Below are positions 17,636 through 26,791 of a stretch of 64,000 nt of DNA, one piece after another. The notes below the pieces were generated by a model. That model made no database searches and was not told where the DNA came from. It saw only the letters and a program-made list of their open reading frames with translations. This DNA is from UBA1141 sp963665155. GTDB taxonomy: Bacteria; Chloroflexota; Dehalococcoidia; Lucifugimonadales; UBA3495. The DNA lies in assembly GCA_963665155.2 (NCBI GenBank), contig CAXXFI010000001.1, positions 682,001-746,000 of the forward strand. The letters run 5' to 3'. The first letter of the stretch is position 1. Each line of letters starts with the position of its first letter. The position numbers and the translations under genes are program-made.

Positions 17636-18244
17636 CTAAGGCCACTGGAATTTTGCGTAGTGGCCGTTCTTTCCGGTGTTATCCCAACTCATTCGGTGGT
17701 CGGCGTAAGTGTTCCCGGTGCCTTTGGCAATGACCAGCGAAGGTGCCCACGGACGCCAGTTCTCCAGACGCATGGGCTCAGTCTGGTTTTCCCGGACGAT
17801 GCCCTCCACATTGAAGTCAATTATTCCGGGGATTGTCACGCTGCGGGTGTTCCCTTCCGCTTTGTAGGTGATAGGTACGTACTTAATCCCCAGGTAATTG
17901 GAGGTCAGCGCCATCCAGCGCTCCATGGGGCCACCGTTGTCTCCGGAGAGAATGCTTCCCATGATCGCCCTTTGGTCCAGGCCCGCTCGTTCGTCGACGT
18001 ATAGGGCCATGGTCCAGTTGGGGTCGCTCATCTTCCCCAGCACATACATCGCAACCACGAAATTCAGGCCATCCAGGCCCACGCCGCTATGTTCCCCGTC
18101 CTCAATATGAAATGCGAATGCCATATCGCAGTGCCCTTCGGTAGGGTCTTGTGGCGCTCCTGGTAAAAGGCAAGGGCACAGCACCTCGCAGTTGCAGTTC
18201 TCGAAGTACTCGCCATGGAGATACCATTGCTGAGTTGAAGTCAT
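17636..18244 (-). CDS. DUF1326 domain protein
   Basis: A 202-residue protein with the family hallmark GEYFENCNCEVLCPC near residue 11, then GHCDMAFAFHIEDGEH and a C-terminal region ending in GKNGHYAKFQWP, all standard for DUF1326. The conserved cysteines suggest metal binding or redox chemistry; the function is not known. The gene starts nine bases after the stop of the upstream amidohydrolase remnant on the same strand, so they form a unit. Confidence 0.9.
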   Translation of the reverse strand: MTSTQQWYLHGEYFENCNCEVLCPCLLPGAPQDPTEGHCDMAFAFHIEDGEHSGVGLDGLNFVVAMYVLGKMSDPNWTMALYVDERAGLDQRAIMGSILSGDNGGPMERWMALTSNYLGIKYVPITYKAEGNTRSVTIPGIIDFNVEGIVRENQTEPMRLENWRPWAPSLVIAKGTGNTYADHRMSWDNTGKNGHYAKFQWP

Positions 18245-18252
18245 GATCTCTC

Positions 18253-19204
18253 CTAGAGCGCCAGCAACCGCTGAGCGTTGCCACTGTTAATCAACTCCCG
18301 CTCGTCTCCGGTGCAGGCCAGATTGTCTATCATAATATTGTATTCATTAAAATGAGCGAAAGGGTGATCGGTGCCATACAACAGTTTTTCTGGACCGTAG
18401 AGCTTATAGCAGTATTCCAGCGCCTCGGGACTGTGGGCCACCGTGTCCACGTAAATCTTGTCAAAGTATGTATTGGCTGGCTGGGTAAGCTTCTCCCATT
18501 CATCCGGCGGGGTCCAAGCGTCGATCATCCGCTCCACCCGCCCTCGGATGTAGGGGACGAACCCGCCTGTGTGGGGCACGATCAGCTTCAGGTCCGGCAG
18601 CTCTTGGAATAGACCGCTCATCATCGAACATGTAGGCCATGCCGGGCATCAGTGGCCGCTGGTCGATTCCATTCAGGTTCAAAGGCGCGGTCGGGTGCAT
18701 ATCCATTGGTACGCCCAATTCAGCCACGTATTTATAAACGGGCCAGAACTCCGGGCTGTCCAGGGTCTTCTGATTGATGTTTGAGAACAAATAAATCCCT
18801 TTGAACCCCAGTTGGTTGATGCAACGATCGATCTCCGCAATGGTCCGCTGGGCACTGCCCCAACCCAGAGTGGCCCAAGCGGCGAACTTCCCAGGGTGCT
18901 GGGAGATGACCTCGGCCAAATGGTCGTTAATCCGGGAGGCCCAATCGTCGGCTTCATCCCCGCCCAAAAGCTCGGGGCCGGGGATACCGTGGCTAAGGAC
19001 CGACATGTCGATTCCCAAGCCCTCCATGGCCCGCAGCTTGGCGCCCACGTCGGCGTGGACCAACGGCGAGGCGTGGCGGTAACCACCCTGGCAGCTTGTG
19101 AAATAGGTGCCGCCTTCGAGCACCCCTTGTGGCAGCGAACTGCGCCCGGCCAGGTACTTCAGGTAGTCAAGGAAAACCAGGTGACTGTGGACATCGATGC
19201 GCAT
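18253..19204 (-). pseudogene. Amidohydrolase (ACMSD-like) with frameshift
   Basis: The N-terminal frame (from 19204) begins MRIDVHSHLVF, with the DxHxH metal motif, and runs to PLMPGMAYMFD. The C-terminal frame (18253-18624) continues with MMSGLFQELPDLKLIVPHTGG (the His ligand), KIYVDTVAH and LLYGTDHPF (the catalytic Asp). The break is at about 18622-18630 (TTCGATGATGAGC). Joined, the protein would be about 316 residues, normal for the 2-amino-3-carboxymuconate-semialdehyde decarboxylase/amidohydrolase_2 group. One indel separates the frames, either decay or an assembly error. Confidence 0.82.
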
Positions 19205-19286
19205 TGGCCCTCCGTGGTTTGGGATCGGTATTGCCGTTACTGGAAAATCGTGTGGTTAAACGTTACATCGTTATTCATAGTGACGC

Positions 19287-19336
19287 CGAAATCCCCCTGT
19301 ATCCCCCTTCGCGAAGGGGGATACAGGGGGATTTCG
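19287..19336. repeat. Perfect 50-base C/G-rich palindrome (REP-like), copy 2
   Basis: Two 25-base arms that are exact reverse complements, running from CGAAATCCCC to GGGGATTTCG. It sits between the amidohydrolase remnant and the peptidase gene, and shares nearly the entire arm sequence with 11307-11354. Confidence 0.92.
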
Positions 19337-19397
19337 TTCACCATCGAAGTAGATTGGTTTAAGTTGTCAACGTCAATTAGCTAGGATCTAACCGTGT

Positions 19398-20771
19398 CTA
19401 CCCGGCCAATGACCCCATGGGATCCCAGGCGGGCAGGACTATGGGCTCAAGCTCAAGCGCCGCTTGCAGTTCTGCGGGCAGGTATTCTTTGGGGACGGCG
19501 ATCTCAAACATGTACTCGGCGAACCAGGAGTCGTTCATTAAGAAAAACCCCTTGTTCCCGACCTTGTCGTCCCAACTGTTCTCAACCCGCCAGCGGCGGG
19601 GTACGCCGTCCACCACGTCAACACCGGTGAACATCATGGCATGGGTCATGCTGGTCTGCTGATATTCCAACCGGCCGGCCTTATCCATGGAAAAGTCTGC
19701 GCCATATACGCTGGCGTAGTCGAACAACTCGGCATCCCACAAGCCCAAGTCCCGGTGCATCTGCTTTCCGGTATCGCAGCCCATCCAAACCGGTTTGCCG
19801 TCTTGCAACATACGCAGGGCAATGTCCTTCATGACTTGAATGTCGATATTCAGGTATTTGATTGGAGGAGCGTCAACAACGTTCCCCAGATAATCCACGG
19901 TGAAAGTCGCCCCCACCGGGCTCGAACCTCTGGGGTCGTGGACCAGACTGACGTAGTCGTCGATGGGCGTCTGCAAGTATTTCTCGGCAAACTCCAAGGG
20001 CGTCAACTTCCCCGCGCGGGTGAACTCTCCGTCCTTGTCTTTCCACTGCCAGTCTATGCTGTTAGGCGGTGTGCCCAAGTGGATGCACAAAATGTCGTGG
20101 GCTACTTTCAGAACCTCGTGTTTAATCCGGCGCAACTCGTCCATTCCGGATTCCTCCGCATAAGCCTCCCGGATCCTCTTTGCGCCCTGGCGCATCTGGT
20201 AATTCAGGCTGGCGTTCATGCGCGCCGAATTGCTGGAGCTTTCGGTTTCCGGCATGGCAGTCTTGGGGACCACTCCGTGCTTGGTCACCAGGGCGGTGAA
20301 CATGTCCCATTGGCCGCCGTCGGAAATCGGGTTCCGCAAGAGAAAGGCGACGGTACGGTCGTCCGAAGGCCGGTCGGCCGTTTCTATGATTGCCTCCAAC
20401 ACAAAATTGGCCCGCTCCAGTTTGTCCCAGAACATCAGATAGTTCTGGCTAAACTCGAAGTCCTTCACGTTCAGCAATTTTCTGGTATCGGTCCGGCAAA
20501 CGTTTAAGCCAGCAAACATCCAGCACCGGCCCGACCTTGCCTGATTCGTTACCGACCAATCGTCCAGCATGATGGAGAAGGAATGAGGCGAATCGGCAAC
20601 GATCGAGCGGCTCAAGGCCACGTCGTTAACGTCGTGTTGGGTTACCACGTTTTGTAGTAGTTTCTTCGGGCCATCGGCCTCGAATCCCCGACGGAATGCA
20701 TCCAGAGATTCTAGGGTAAGTTCCCCGGTTTCTTGGGAAAAGCCACTGGTGTTTGCGGGAGTATTGTCCAT
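19398..20771 (-). CDS. pepC: C1B-family cysteine aminopeptidase (bleomycin hydrolase/PepC)
   Basis: 457 residues, the usual length for the family. The papain-like catalytic triad is visible: Cys in QARSGRCWMFAGLN near residue 83, His in SMTHAMMFTGVD near 377, and Asn in RVENSWDD near 398. The family-specific VTQHDVNDVALSR and MGCDTGKQMHRD segments are also present. It has no signal peptide, so it is cytoplasmic; members form hexameric barrels that trim peptides from the N-terminus. It is monocistronic as far as can be seen, with a palindromic repeat after its stop. Confidence 0.95.
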   Translation of the reverse strand: MDNTPANTSGFSQETGELTLESLDAFRRGFEADGPKKLLQNVVTQHDVNDVALSRSIVADSPHSFSIMLDDWSVTNQARSGRCWMFAGLNVCRTDTRKLLNVKDFEFSQNYLMFWDKLERANFVLEAIIETADRPSDDRTVAFLLRNPISDGGQWDMFTALVTKHGVVPKTAMPETESSSNSARMNASLNYQMRQGAKRIREAYAEESGMDELRRIKHEVLKVAHDILCIHLGTPPNSIDWQWKDKDGEFTRAGKLTPLEFAEKYLQTPIDDYVSLVHDPRGSSPVGATFTVDYLGNVVDAPPIKYLNIDIQVMKDIALRMLQDGKPVWMGCDTGKQMHRDLGLWDAELFDYASVYGADFSMDKAGRLEYQQTSMTHAMMFTGVDVVDGVPRRWRVENSWDDKVGNKGFFLMNDSWFAEYMFEIAVPKEYLPAELQAALELEPIVLPAWDPMGSLAG

Positions 20772-21038
20772 TTGCGATCACCTGGCGATTAAATTTTTCG
20801 AATCAAGGTGCTTATTTTACCCTATGGGCGGGGGCCTGTGGGCAACAGCGGCATCTGGAAATGCTGGCTAACATCCGCCCAATCATTTTTTCTCGACAGC
20901 GGCTACGTGAAAGGTTTAATATCCGCCTCATGGGGTGTTTTGGCAAAGGGCAGCTATTTTCAGGGAACTGGCTCAAGCCCATTATCCGCAAGCCCACGAT
21001 CAACAAGCCAATAATTTAATTATAAGGAAGAGCGCTAT

Positions 21039-21464
21039 ATGAGTACTCCAAACGAACGGCCATCTACCTGGATTCAAGACCACATGAAGATCTATTTGGA
21101 AAACCCGGAACAAGGTCACATGTGGTCCGGCGCACCTACGTTGCTGCTGACTACCAAGGGCCGAACCACAGGCGACCCATATACTACGCCGCTAATTTAC
21201 GGCCAAGACGGCGACCGCTATCTTCTGGTGGCATCCCTGGGCGGTGCGCCCAAAAACCCTGGCTGGTACCGGAACCTGCTCAAGAACCCCGATGTTGAGA
21301 TTCAGCTAAAGGAAGACCGCTTCTCGGCCCGCACTCGAACCGCCACCCCGGAGGAAAAAGGCGCGCTTTGGGATATCATGACCAACATTTGGCCCGCATA
21401 TGACGAATACCAGACCAAGACCACCCGGAATATTCCGGTGATCGTGGTTGAGCGTCAGGCTTAA
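21039..21464 (+). CDS. Deazaflavin (F420)-dependent nitroreductase-like (Ddn/DUF385) protein
   Basis: 141 residues with the family core SGAPTLLLTTKGRTTGDPYTTPL, YLLVASLGGAPKNPGWYRNLLKNPDVEI and the closing RNIPVIVVER. These split-barrel proteins bind F420 and reduce varied substrates in Actinobacteria and Chloroflexota. AAGGAAGAG precedes the ATG. An amidase follows on the same strand after about 90 bases. Its presence suggests that the host makes or uses F420, though no F420 biosynthesis gene is in the window. Confidence 0.9.
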   Translation: MSTPNERPSTWIQDHMKIYLENPEQGHMWSGAPTLLLTTKGRTTGDPYTTPLIYGQDGDRYLLVASLGGAPKNPGWYRNLLKNPDVEIQLKEDRFSARTRTATPEEKGALWDIMTNIWPAYDEYQTKTTRNIPVIVVERQA

Positions 21465-21555
21465 CTGAGTTGCCTTAGGGCGGGTCTTACCAAGCGTTTG
21501 GTAACCAGTGAACCGGGTGCCAGCAATCGGGGAGCCAATAGTCAGGAGGAAAATC

Positions 21556-22995
21556 ATGGACCGTTCTGAAATCGCATTCCTGTCCGCTTCACAATTGGCG
21601 TCCGCCATTGAATCCAAACAGGTGTCACCAGTTGAGGCGGTAGAAGCCTACCTGGACCGCATCGAGCGTATCGAACCCAAAGTTAATTCGTACATTACCG
21701 TGCTGGCCGACGACGCTCGGCGGGACGCCAAAGAGGCCGAAGCTCAGATTCAGCGGGGAGATTACCGGGGGCCCCTCCACGGAATTCCCATCGCAGTCAA
21801 GGACCAGATTCATACCAAGGGCATCCGCACCACCGACGCTTCCAAGATACGGCAAGACTTTGTGCCGGAAGAGGACGCCACCGTGGTGGTCAATTTGAAG
21901 AATGCCGGCGCTATTTTGTTGGGCAAGCTGAACATGAGCGAATTTGCATTGGGCGACCCCCAAAGCTCCGCTTTTGGCCCGGCGCGCAATCCCTGGGATT
22001 TGACCCGAAGTCCGGGGACATCCAGCAGCGGCTCGGGCGCCGCCACCGCCGCCCGGCTCTGCGCAACCTCCTTGGGCGAGGACACCGGCGGCTCCATTCG
22101 CGGACCGGCGGCCTTCTGCGGTCTGGTGGGGTTGCGACCGACATGGGGCCGGGTCAGCCGTTACGGCGTGGACGGTGCGGGCTGGTCGGTTGATACCATC
22201 GGCCCAATTTCCCGGACGACGGAAGATTGCGCAATCACCATTGGCGGCATCGCCGGGTACGACCCCAAAGACCCCTACACTCGCCAAATACCGGTGCCCG
22301 ATTATAGAGCTGCTCTCACCGGTGATATCCGCGGCGTCAAGGTTGGCGTCGTCCGTGAGCTTTTCGATACCGAGGAACTGGGATTGAACCCGCAACAGCG
22401 CGATGCAGTCCTCGCCGCCGTCGGATTGTTGGGCGAGTTGGGTGCCGAAGTTAAAGACGTATCGTTGCCTTTGGCTGCCCAAGCGGGCTACATTACCCGC
22501 GCCATGACCCATGTCGAGCGGGTAAGCCTGCACCCGGACTGGTTGCGGCAGCGTCCCGAAGGCTACCATCACAATACCCGGGTAGCCTTTATGACCGGCA
22601 ACCTGCTCCCGGCACAGGTCTACTACAAGGCCCTGAAGCTGCGGGATATGGTCCGCCAGCAGGTGTTGGAGTTGCTGGAAGATGTGGACGTATTGGTCCA
22701 CCCCACCACCGGCGGCCCGGCGGATGTGATTAACCTTGAGGCAAGAGTGGGTAGCCAAGAGCAGGCCAAACGGGCCCTGGCTGCCGGGGCCTTTCGTGGT
22801 CCCTACACTCTAACCGGAGCGCCAGCCCTGTCTATCCTGTGTGGGTTTACGTCGGAGGGCGACGGTGCGCTCCCCCTGGCAATGCAAATCGCTGGACGAC
22901 CTTTCGAAGAAGCGACGGTGTTGCGCGTGGCCCATGCCTACGAGCAGGCTTCTCCTTGGTTTTCCAGAGTACCGCCGGTGGCGCTAGAAGCGTAG
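21556..22995 (+). CDS. Amidase signature-family hydrolase
   Basis: 479 residues from the ATG at 21556, chosen because CAGGAGGA lies seven bases upstream, rather than the upstream GTG at 21508. The Ser-cisSer-Lys triad is present: Lys in PIAVKDQIHTKG near residue 80, the cis-Ser in TSSSGSGAATAA near 155, and the nucleophilic Ser in EDTGGSIRGPAA near 180. It is intact, unlike the related amidase at 53362, with which it shares the same N-terminal layout. It hydrolyses an amide of unknown identity. Confidence 0.93.
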   Translation: MDRSEIAFLSASQLASAIESKQVSPVEAVEAYLDRIERIEPKVNSYITVLADDARRDAKEAEAQIQRGDYRGPLHGIPIAVKDQIHTKGIRTTDASKIRQDFVPEEDATVVVNLKNAGAILLGKLNMSEFALGDPQSSAFGPARNPWDLTRSPGTSSSGSGAATAARLCATSLGEDTGGSIRGPAAFCGLVGLRPTWGRVSRYGVDGAGWSVDTIGPISRTTEDCAITIGGIAGYDPKDPYTRQIPVPDYRAALTGDIRGVKVGVVRELFDTEELGLNPQQRDAVLAAVGLLGELGAEVKDVSLPLAAQAGYITRAMTHVERVSLHPDWLRQRPEGYHHNTRVAFMTGNLLPAQVYYKALKLRDMVRQQVLELLEDVDVLVHPTTGGPADVINLEARVGSQEQAKRALAAGAFRGPYTLTGAPALSILCGFTSEGDGALPLAMQIAGRPFEEATVLRVAHAYEQASPWFSRVPPVALEA

Positions 22996-23017
22996 GTGCA
23001 TACAGGGCAACCATTCC

Positions 23018-23139
23018 GGGTTAATTCGGGTTAATTCCGGGTTAATTCCGGGTTAATTCGGGTTAATTCCGGGTTAATTCCGGGTTAATTCCGGGTTAAT
23101 TCCGGGTTAATTCCGGGTTAATTCCGGGTTAATTCCGGG
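23018..23139 (+). repeat. 11-base minisatellite, about 11 units
   Basis: Tandem copies of GGGTTAATTCC, with two 10-base variants (GGGTTAATTC), fill the start of the spacer between the amidase and the MaoC gene. The unit is not a multiple of three and is not coding. Copy-number change would alter the distance between the upstream gene and the MaoC promoter. Confidence 0.95.
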
Positions 23140-23200
23140 CTTGGTTCTGCCAGCGGGTGTAAAATGCCAGCTAGAAATTTTCGTTCGATAGGAGCGCAAG

Positions 23201-23671
23201 ATGGCCGTTGACCAGTTTGTGGAAGAACTCACCAAAGATCTGGGACAGGAAACCCATTTGAGCGTTTGGCTAGCCGTCGATCAAGCTATGATCGGCGAAT
23301 TTGCCGATGTGACCAAGGACCACCAATGGATTCATGTGGATGTGGACCGGGCGGCCAAGGAATCACCCTTTGGCAGCACCATTGCCCACGGCTTTTTGAC
23401 CTTGTCCCTCATCCCTCACCTGACCGGTGTGGTCGACCCAGATCGGCCAGCCTATCCCGATTTAAAGTTGGCGGTGAACTATGGGTTGAACCGGGTCCGG
23501 TTCCCAAGCCCCGTGGCTGCAAATTCCAAAGTAAGGACTCGCAGCAAGCTGGCTGGCGTGGACAAGATTAATGAAGAGTGTTTCCAAGTAGTCCAGGAAG
23601 TCACCATTGAGATAGAAGGCCAAGACAAACCGGCATGCGTCGCCGAGGTCGTGCTCCGGTACTATTTCTAA
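23201..23671 (+). CDS. MaoC-like (R)-specific hydratase
   Basis: A 156-residue single hot-dog domain. The hydratase motif is readable: DVTKDHQWIHVDVDRA carries the catalytic Asp/His pair and GSTIAHGFLTLSLIPHL follows. The ATG has TAGGAGCG upstream. MaoC proteins hydrate enoyl-CoA or related thioesters. There are no other fatty-acid genes nearby. It is followed by a strong hairpin. Confidence 0.92.
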   Translation: MAVDQFVEELTKDLGQETHLSVWLAVDQAMIGEFADVTKDHQWIHVDVDRAAKESPFGSTIAHGFLTLSLIPHLTGVVDPDRPAYPDLKLAVNYGLNRVRFPSPVAANSKVRTRSKLAGVDKINEECFQVVQEVTIEIEGQDKPACVAEVVLRYYF

Positions 23672-23778
23672 GCCTTGCCTACCCCGCAGCCAACGTGGCT
23701 CTCCATGTTTGAGCGACAAAGGGTCATACGAACTTCGAGTCTGACCATATCTGCAACAATTCACTCACAGGAATAGGG

Positions 23779-23820
23779 TAAAACAACAAACGCCCTCGAG
23801 CGAGAGCGTTTTGTTGTTTT
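23779..23820 (+). terminator. Hairpin terminator after the MaoC gene
   Basis: TAAAACAACAAACGCCCTCG pairs with CGAGAGCGTTTTGTTGTTTT with only small mismatches, ending in a T-rich run. It lies about 110 bases after the MaoC stop. Confidence 0.75.
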
Positions 23821-23884
23821 ACTGACCCTTGCAAAAATATCTCAACAAAATGTCAGACTGTCCTCACGGGGAAATCTTCCTCGG

Positions 23885-23918
23885 TCCCCCTTTGCAAAGG
23901 GGGATTTAGGGGGATTTG
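23885..23918. repeat. C/G-rich palindromic repeat, short form
   Basis: TCCCCCTTTGCAAAGGGGGA is a hairpin, followed by TTTAGGGGGATTT. It is related to the 13494 copy. It lies in a 680-base gene-free stretch (23672-24352) in which I otherwise see only the terminator above. Confidence 0.7.
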
Positions 23919-24352
23919 GCCTCGCAATCGGCATCTCGATCAGGTTTAGTTGTCTACTCACGGTTCAGTAAGAAGAGCAGCTTCGGAAGGTGGCGGCAAC
24001 CTGCCGTGTGGCCGTAACTCGGGCACTCTAGGGCCTATTTCCTGATCGGACCACCGATGCTTGCGTCGAATGGAACCCTTTAGCACTGCGTCTAAATCCC
24101 ATCTCCTCGTCCCAACTGCCTCTCTAAGCATCTATGGGCCGCTCGGTTGCGCCGCTCGGTTGCCGGACGATGTAGGAGATTTACCTAAGCTGGCGACATT
24201 CAACCTGTTTCGACCGGTCCATTTGGCACTACCCCAAGCCTTGCGTTATCAATAAAGTCCAACTTATCAAGGTGGGTTTAGAAACCCAGGGCCCTGAATA
24301 TCCCCTTCCGGGGCACATACGTGCGACAAGAATGGTCAAGGAGGATAAAAAT

Positions 24353-24436
24353 ATGGTCAATCCGTCCCAATTGGGTCACGTAAACATTCGGGTGAAGGAC
24401 CCGGCGGTGGCCGAAGAGTTCTACACCGAGGTCTTG
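24353..24436 (+). pseudogene. VOC-family gene, N-terminus only, cut by an integrative element
   Basis: The ATG at 24353 has a strong AAGGAGGA upstream. The reading frame gives 28 residues of a typical VOC start (LGHVNIRVKDPAVAEEFYTEVL), then runs into sequence that encodes the C-terminus of the serine recombinase on the other strand. The rest of the VOC domain is not found in the window. This marks the left attachment site of the element and shows that the target was a coding gene. Confidence 0.75.
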
Positions 24437-26015
24437 ATACCGGTGGTTCAATCGGCACCAAATCTTCCGTTGGGATTGCCAGCGTGAGATTGACGTTGTT
24501 CTCCCTGTCGATGGTAACGTCGTCCAGCAGCAGCCGCAGCACCTCCCGCCGCTTGTCGTCGGGCAGGTCGTCCAGCCCGTCGCCGATGCGCTCCGCCCAC
24601 TCCACCACCCGCTCCGCCAGCATCCGCTGCTCCACCTGGGCCGACTCCCTGGCCCGGTAGTCGTTGAGCTTCTCCCGCTGGCTCTCCAGCCGCTCGGTGA
24701 TGAACTTGCGCTGGTGGTCAAGTTGGGCCTCGGTTATCTTCCCCGACACGTACAGCCGGATGGCCCGGTCCTCCTCCAACTGCACCTTCTCCAACCCCCG
24801 CTCCGCCCTGACGGTCTCCTCGTTCAGACCGCCCTCCTCCTTCTCCCCCAGGGACTCGATGCCGGCGACGATGACAGCGGGGTCCTCCAGCACCTTCTTG
24901 ACCTCTCCCCAGACCAGGCCCTCCAGCCGCTCCGCCCGGATCATCGTGTGCTCCCGGCAGGCGGTTTGAAAGTGCTGCACGCCGTAGCACTTGTAGTAGC
25001 GGCGGGGGACTTCCATCTGGTACTTGTAGGTCTTGTCGCCGTGCTTGACGGTCCGCTTCCTGGTGGCCATGCAGCCCATGAGCATCCCGCACTCGGTGCA
25101 GCGGACCAGGTGCTGCAACAGGTAGAATATCTTGGTGTTGCGCCCCGAATAGGTCTTGCGCTTCGTCCGCATCTCCTGGCACCGGTCCCAGGTCTCCTCG
25201 TCGATGATGGCCGGGAAGGGAACGCCGATCCAGGTGTCCGGGGCCTGGTCGTAGACCTTGATGCCGTCCTCGGTGGAGACGTAGCGGGCCCGGCCGTACC
25301 ACCAGGTGCCCTTGTAGGTCTCGTTGGTGAGGATGCGGTGAATCTGGCCGTCCCACCAGCGCTTGCCGTCCCTGCCCAGGGGAGCGTCCTCGGCCGTCAG
25401 CCGATGGCGAATGACCGTGGCTCCCAGGCCCTCGTGGACGCACCAGTTGTAGTTGCGGCGCACCACCTCGGCCTCCTCTTCCACGATTTCCGGCCTGCCG
25501 TTCTCCCCGACGCGGTAGCCATAGGGCACGTTGCTGACCGGGATGCGCCCCACCTTGGCGGCGCCGCGCTTGCCCATAGAGGCCCGCTCCCGGAAGTTGT
25601 CCAGCTCGATCTTGCCGATGGCGGCCATCAGGCCGAAGGTCTTCATGTCGATGGAGTCCATGACCGCTTCCAGGTTGATGTGATACGCCTCCACCACCTC
25701 CATCAGGGCGGCGGCGGGGTACATGCCCCGGCTGAGGCGGTCGGACTTCCAGCAGACGATGGTGTCGAAGCGGCCCTGCCTGGCGTCGGCCAGCATCCGC
25801 CGGAACTCCGGGCGCTTTTTGGACCAGCCCTGGCCCACCTCCTGGTAGCGGACGGCGATGGTCAGCCCCCGGCGTTCGCAGTAGGCTTCCATCTCGCTGG
25901 TTTGCTCGGTGATGGAGGTCTTGTCCTCTGCGTCCTGGCTCTTGTCGGAAACCCGGGCGTAGATGGCGGCCCGGTTTCCGGTGGTCTTCTGCCGTTGCAC
26001 TTTCGTTCCTGGCAT
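24357..26015 (-). CDS. Large serine recombinase (integrase)
   Basis: 552 residues. The N-terminal resolvase domain (IYARVSDKSQDAEDKTS, with the catalytic Ser; CWKSDRLSRG) covers about residues 15-160. It is followed by a recombinase domain (PVSNVPYGYRV to ETYKGTWWYGRA), a zinc-ribbon-like segment (LVRCTECGMLMGC and HFQTACREHTM) and a long charged coiled coil near 400-480. This is the layout of phiC31/TnpX-like integrases. The last 25 or so residues are read from the interrupted VOC gene, so the original stop may have been altered by integration. It is GC-rich compared with the flanking host genes. Confidence 0.93.
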   Translation of the reverse strand: MPGTKVQRQKTTGNRAAIYARVSDKSQDAEDKTSITEQTSEMEAYCERRGLTIAVRYQEVGQGWSKKRPEFRRMLADARQGRFDTIVCWKSDRLSRGMYPAAALMEVVEAYHINLEAVMDSIDMKTFGLMAAIGKIELDNFRERASMGKRGAAKVGRIPVSNVPYGYRVGENGRPEIVEEEAEVVRRNYNWCVHEGLGATVIRHRLTAEDAPLGRDGKRWWDGQIHRILTNETYKGTWWYGRARYVSTEDGIKVYDQAPDTWIGVPFPAIIDEETWDRCQEMRTKRKTYSGRNTKIFYLLQHLVRCTECGMLMGCMATRKRTVKHGDKTYKYQMEVPRRYYKCYGVQHFQTACREHTMIRAERLEGLVWGEVKKVLEDPAVIVAGIESLGEKEEGGLNEETVRAERGLEKVQLEEDRAIRLYVSGKITEAQLDHQRKFITERLESQREKLNDYRARESAQVEQRMLAERVVEWAERIGDGLDDLPDDKRREVLRLLLDDVTIDRENNVNLTLAIPTEDLVPIEPPVSRPRCRTLRPPPGPSPECLRDPIGTD

Positions 26016-26052
26016 GGTCGCCTCCTATGGGTCTTATGGCTGAAAATAAAAG

Positions 26053-26080
26053 AGACCCGCCTCCTGCCGGGAGCGGGTCT
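26053..26080. terminator. Hairpin upstream of the serine recombinase gene
   Basis: AGACCCGC and GCGGGTCT pair around a short GC-rich interior, 38 bases upstream of the recombinase start. It may terminate transcription entering from the minus-strand operon to its right. There is no long U-run. Confidence 0.45.
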
Positions 26081-26240
26081 GCAAGTAGTAGAATACCACC
26101 GCATCACCTGTTCTGGCAGGTGGCGCCGCGGCCCGGGGTGTTTGCAGCACCGCCGGGCCAACCTGTTGCGACAATGATACCCGTTGGGATGGGACGTAGT
26201 CAAAAGTGGCTGCCCAACTGGGATGAATCGGTTCAATCAG

Positions 26241-26705
26241 TTAGAAGCCTTCGTATCGCGGCTTGAGACATTCGTGCAGAAAAGCTTCAAGCAACGCAAG
26301 CAGTCCGTTTCCGCTCTTGGAGGGCAACAAGATGTTTACGCGGCTGGTCGCCGACTTTATCCAATCCCCCGGAGTAGAGGAATCAAATTCAGGAATCCCA
26401 ACCATTCTTTCATCCGCCGCCAGAGAAGCGGCCAGGGTGCTTCTGGCGCTACGCGGGTTGTAATGTTGGCTCGTATAGCGGGCGTTCGAGTTTGCCCCCG
26501 CCTTCCCGATTTTGAGCCACTCGCCATTCCACCAGAACCCATACACTGCCATCATTCCCTCAGGTAGGCGTGACGGGGGACGGTGGGGCGCGGGGCACAG
26601 GTCAACATTATCGCTACTCAACGTCATGGGGTTTCCAAAGAGTTCAGACACAATCTGGAAGTCGGATAAAGCGTCCGTTATTTGTTCACGCCACGTATCA
26701 GGCAT
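26241..26705 (-). CDS. Small GIY-YIG-like domain protein (tentative)
   Basis: 154 residues. The central part, MAVYGFWWNGEWLKIGKAG, followed by ARYTSQHYNPRSA, resembles the two-strand GIY...YIG core, and a glutamate sits in a late helix (LLALLEAFLHECLKPRYEG) where the metal ligand would be. The first 45 residues look like a separate helix. It lies in the integrative element between the integrase and the transfer-like genes. If it is a GIY-YIG nuclease its role here is unknown. Confidence 0.5.
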   Translation of the reverse strand: MPDTWREQITDALSDFQIVSELFGNPMTLSSDNVDLCPAPHRPPSRLPEGMMAVYGFWWNGEWLKIGKAGANSNARYTSQHYNPRSARSTLAASLAADERMVGIPEFDSSTPGDWIKSATSRVNILLPSKSGNGLLALLEAFLHECLKPRYEGF

Positions 26706-26791
26706 CCGCTCTTCTTCGCGCCATCAGGCAGCCGGATTTCTCAGATATTAGCATACCGTTCCGTGGTAGGTTGAGTGACTTGGTGGGAATT

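Noticed and set aside
24714..26177. 487-codon plus-strand open frame over the serine recombinase
   Set aside because: GC-rich antisense shadow with no family motifs; the minus-strand recombinase is clearly real.
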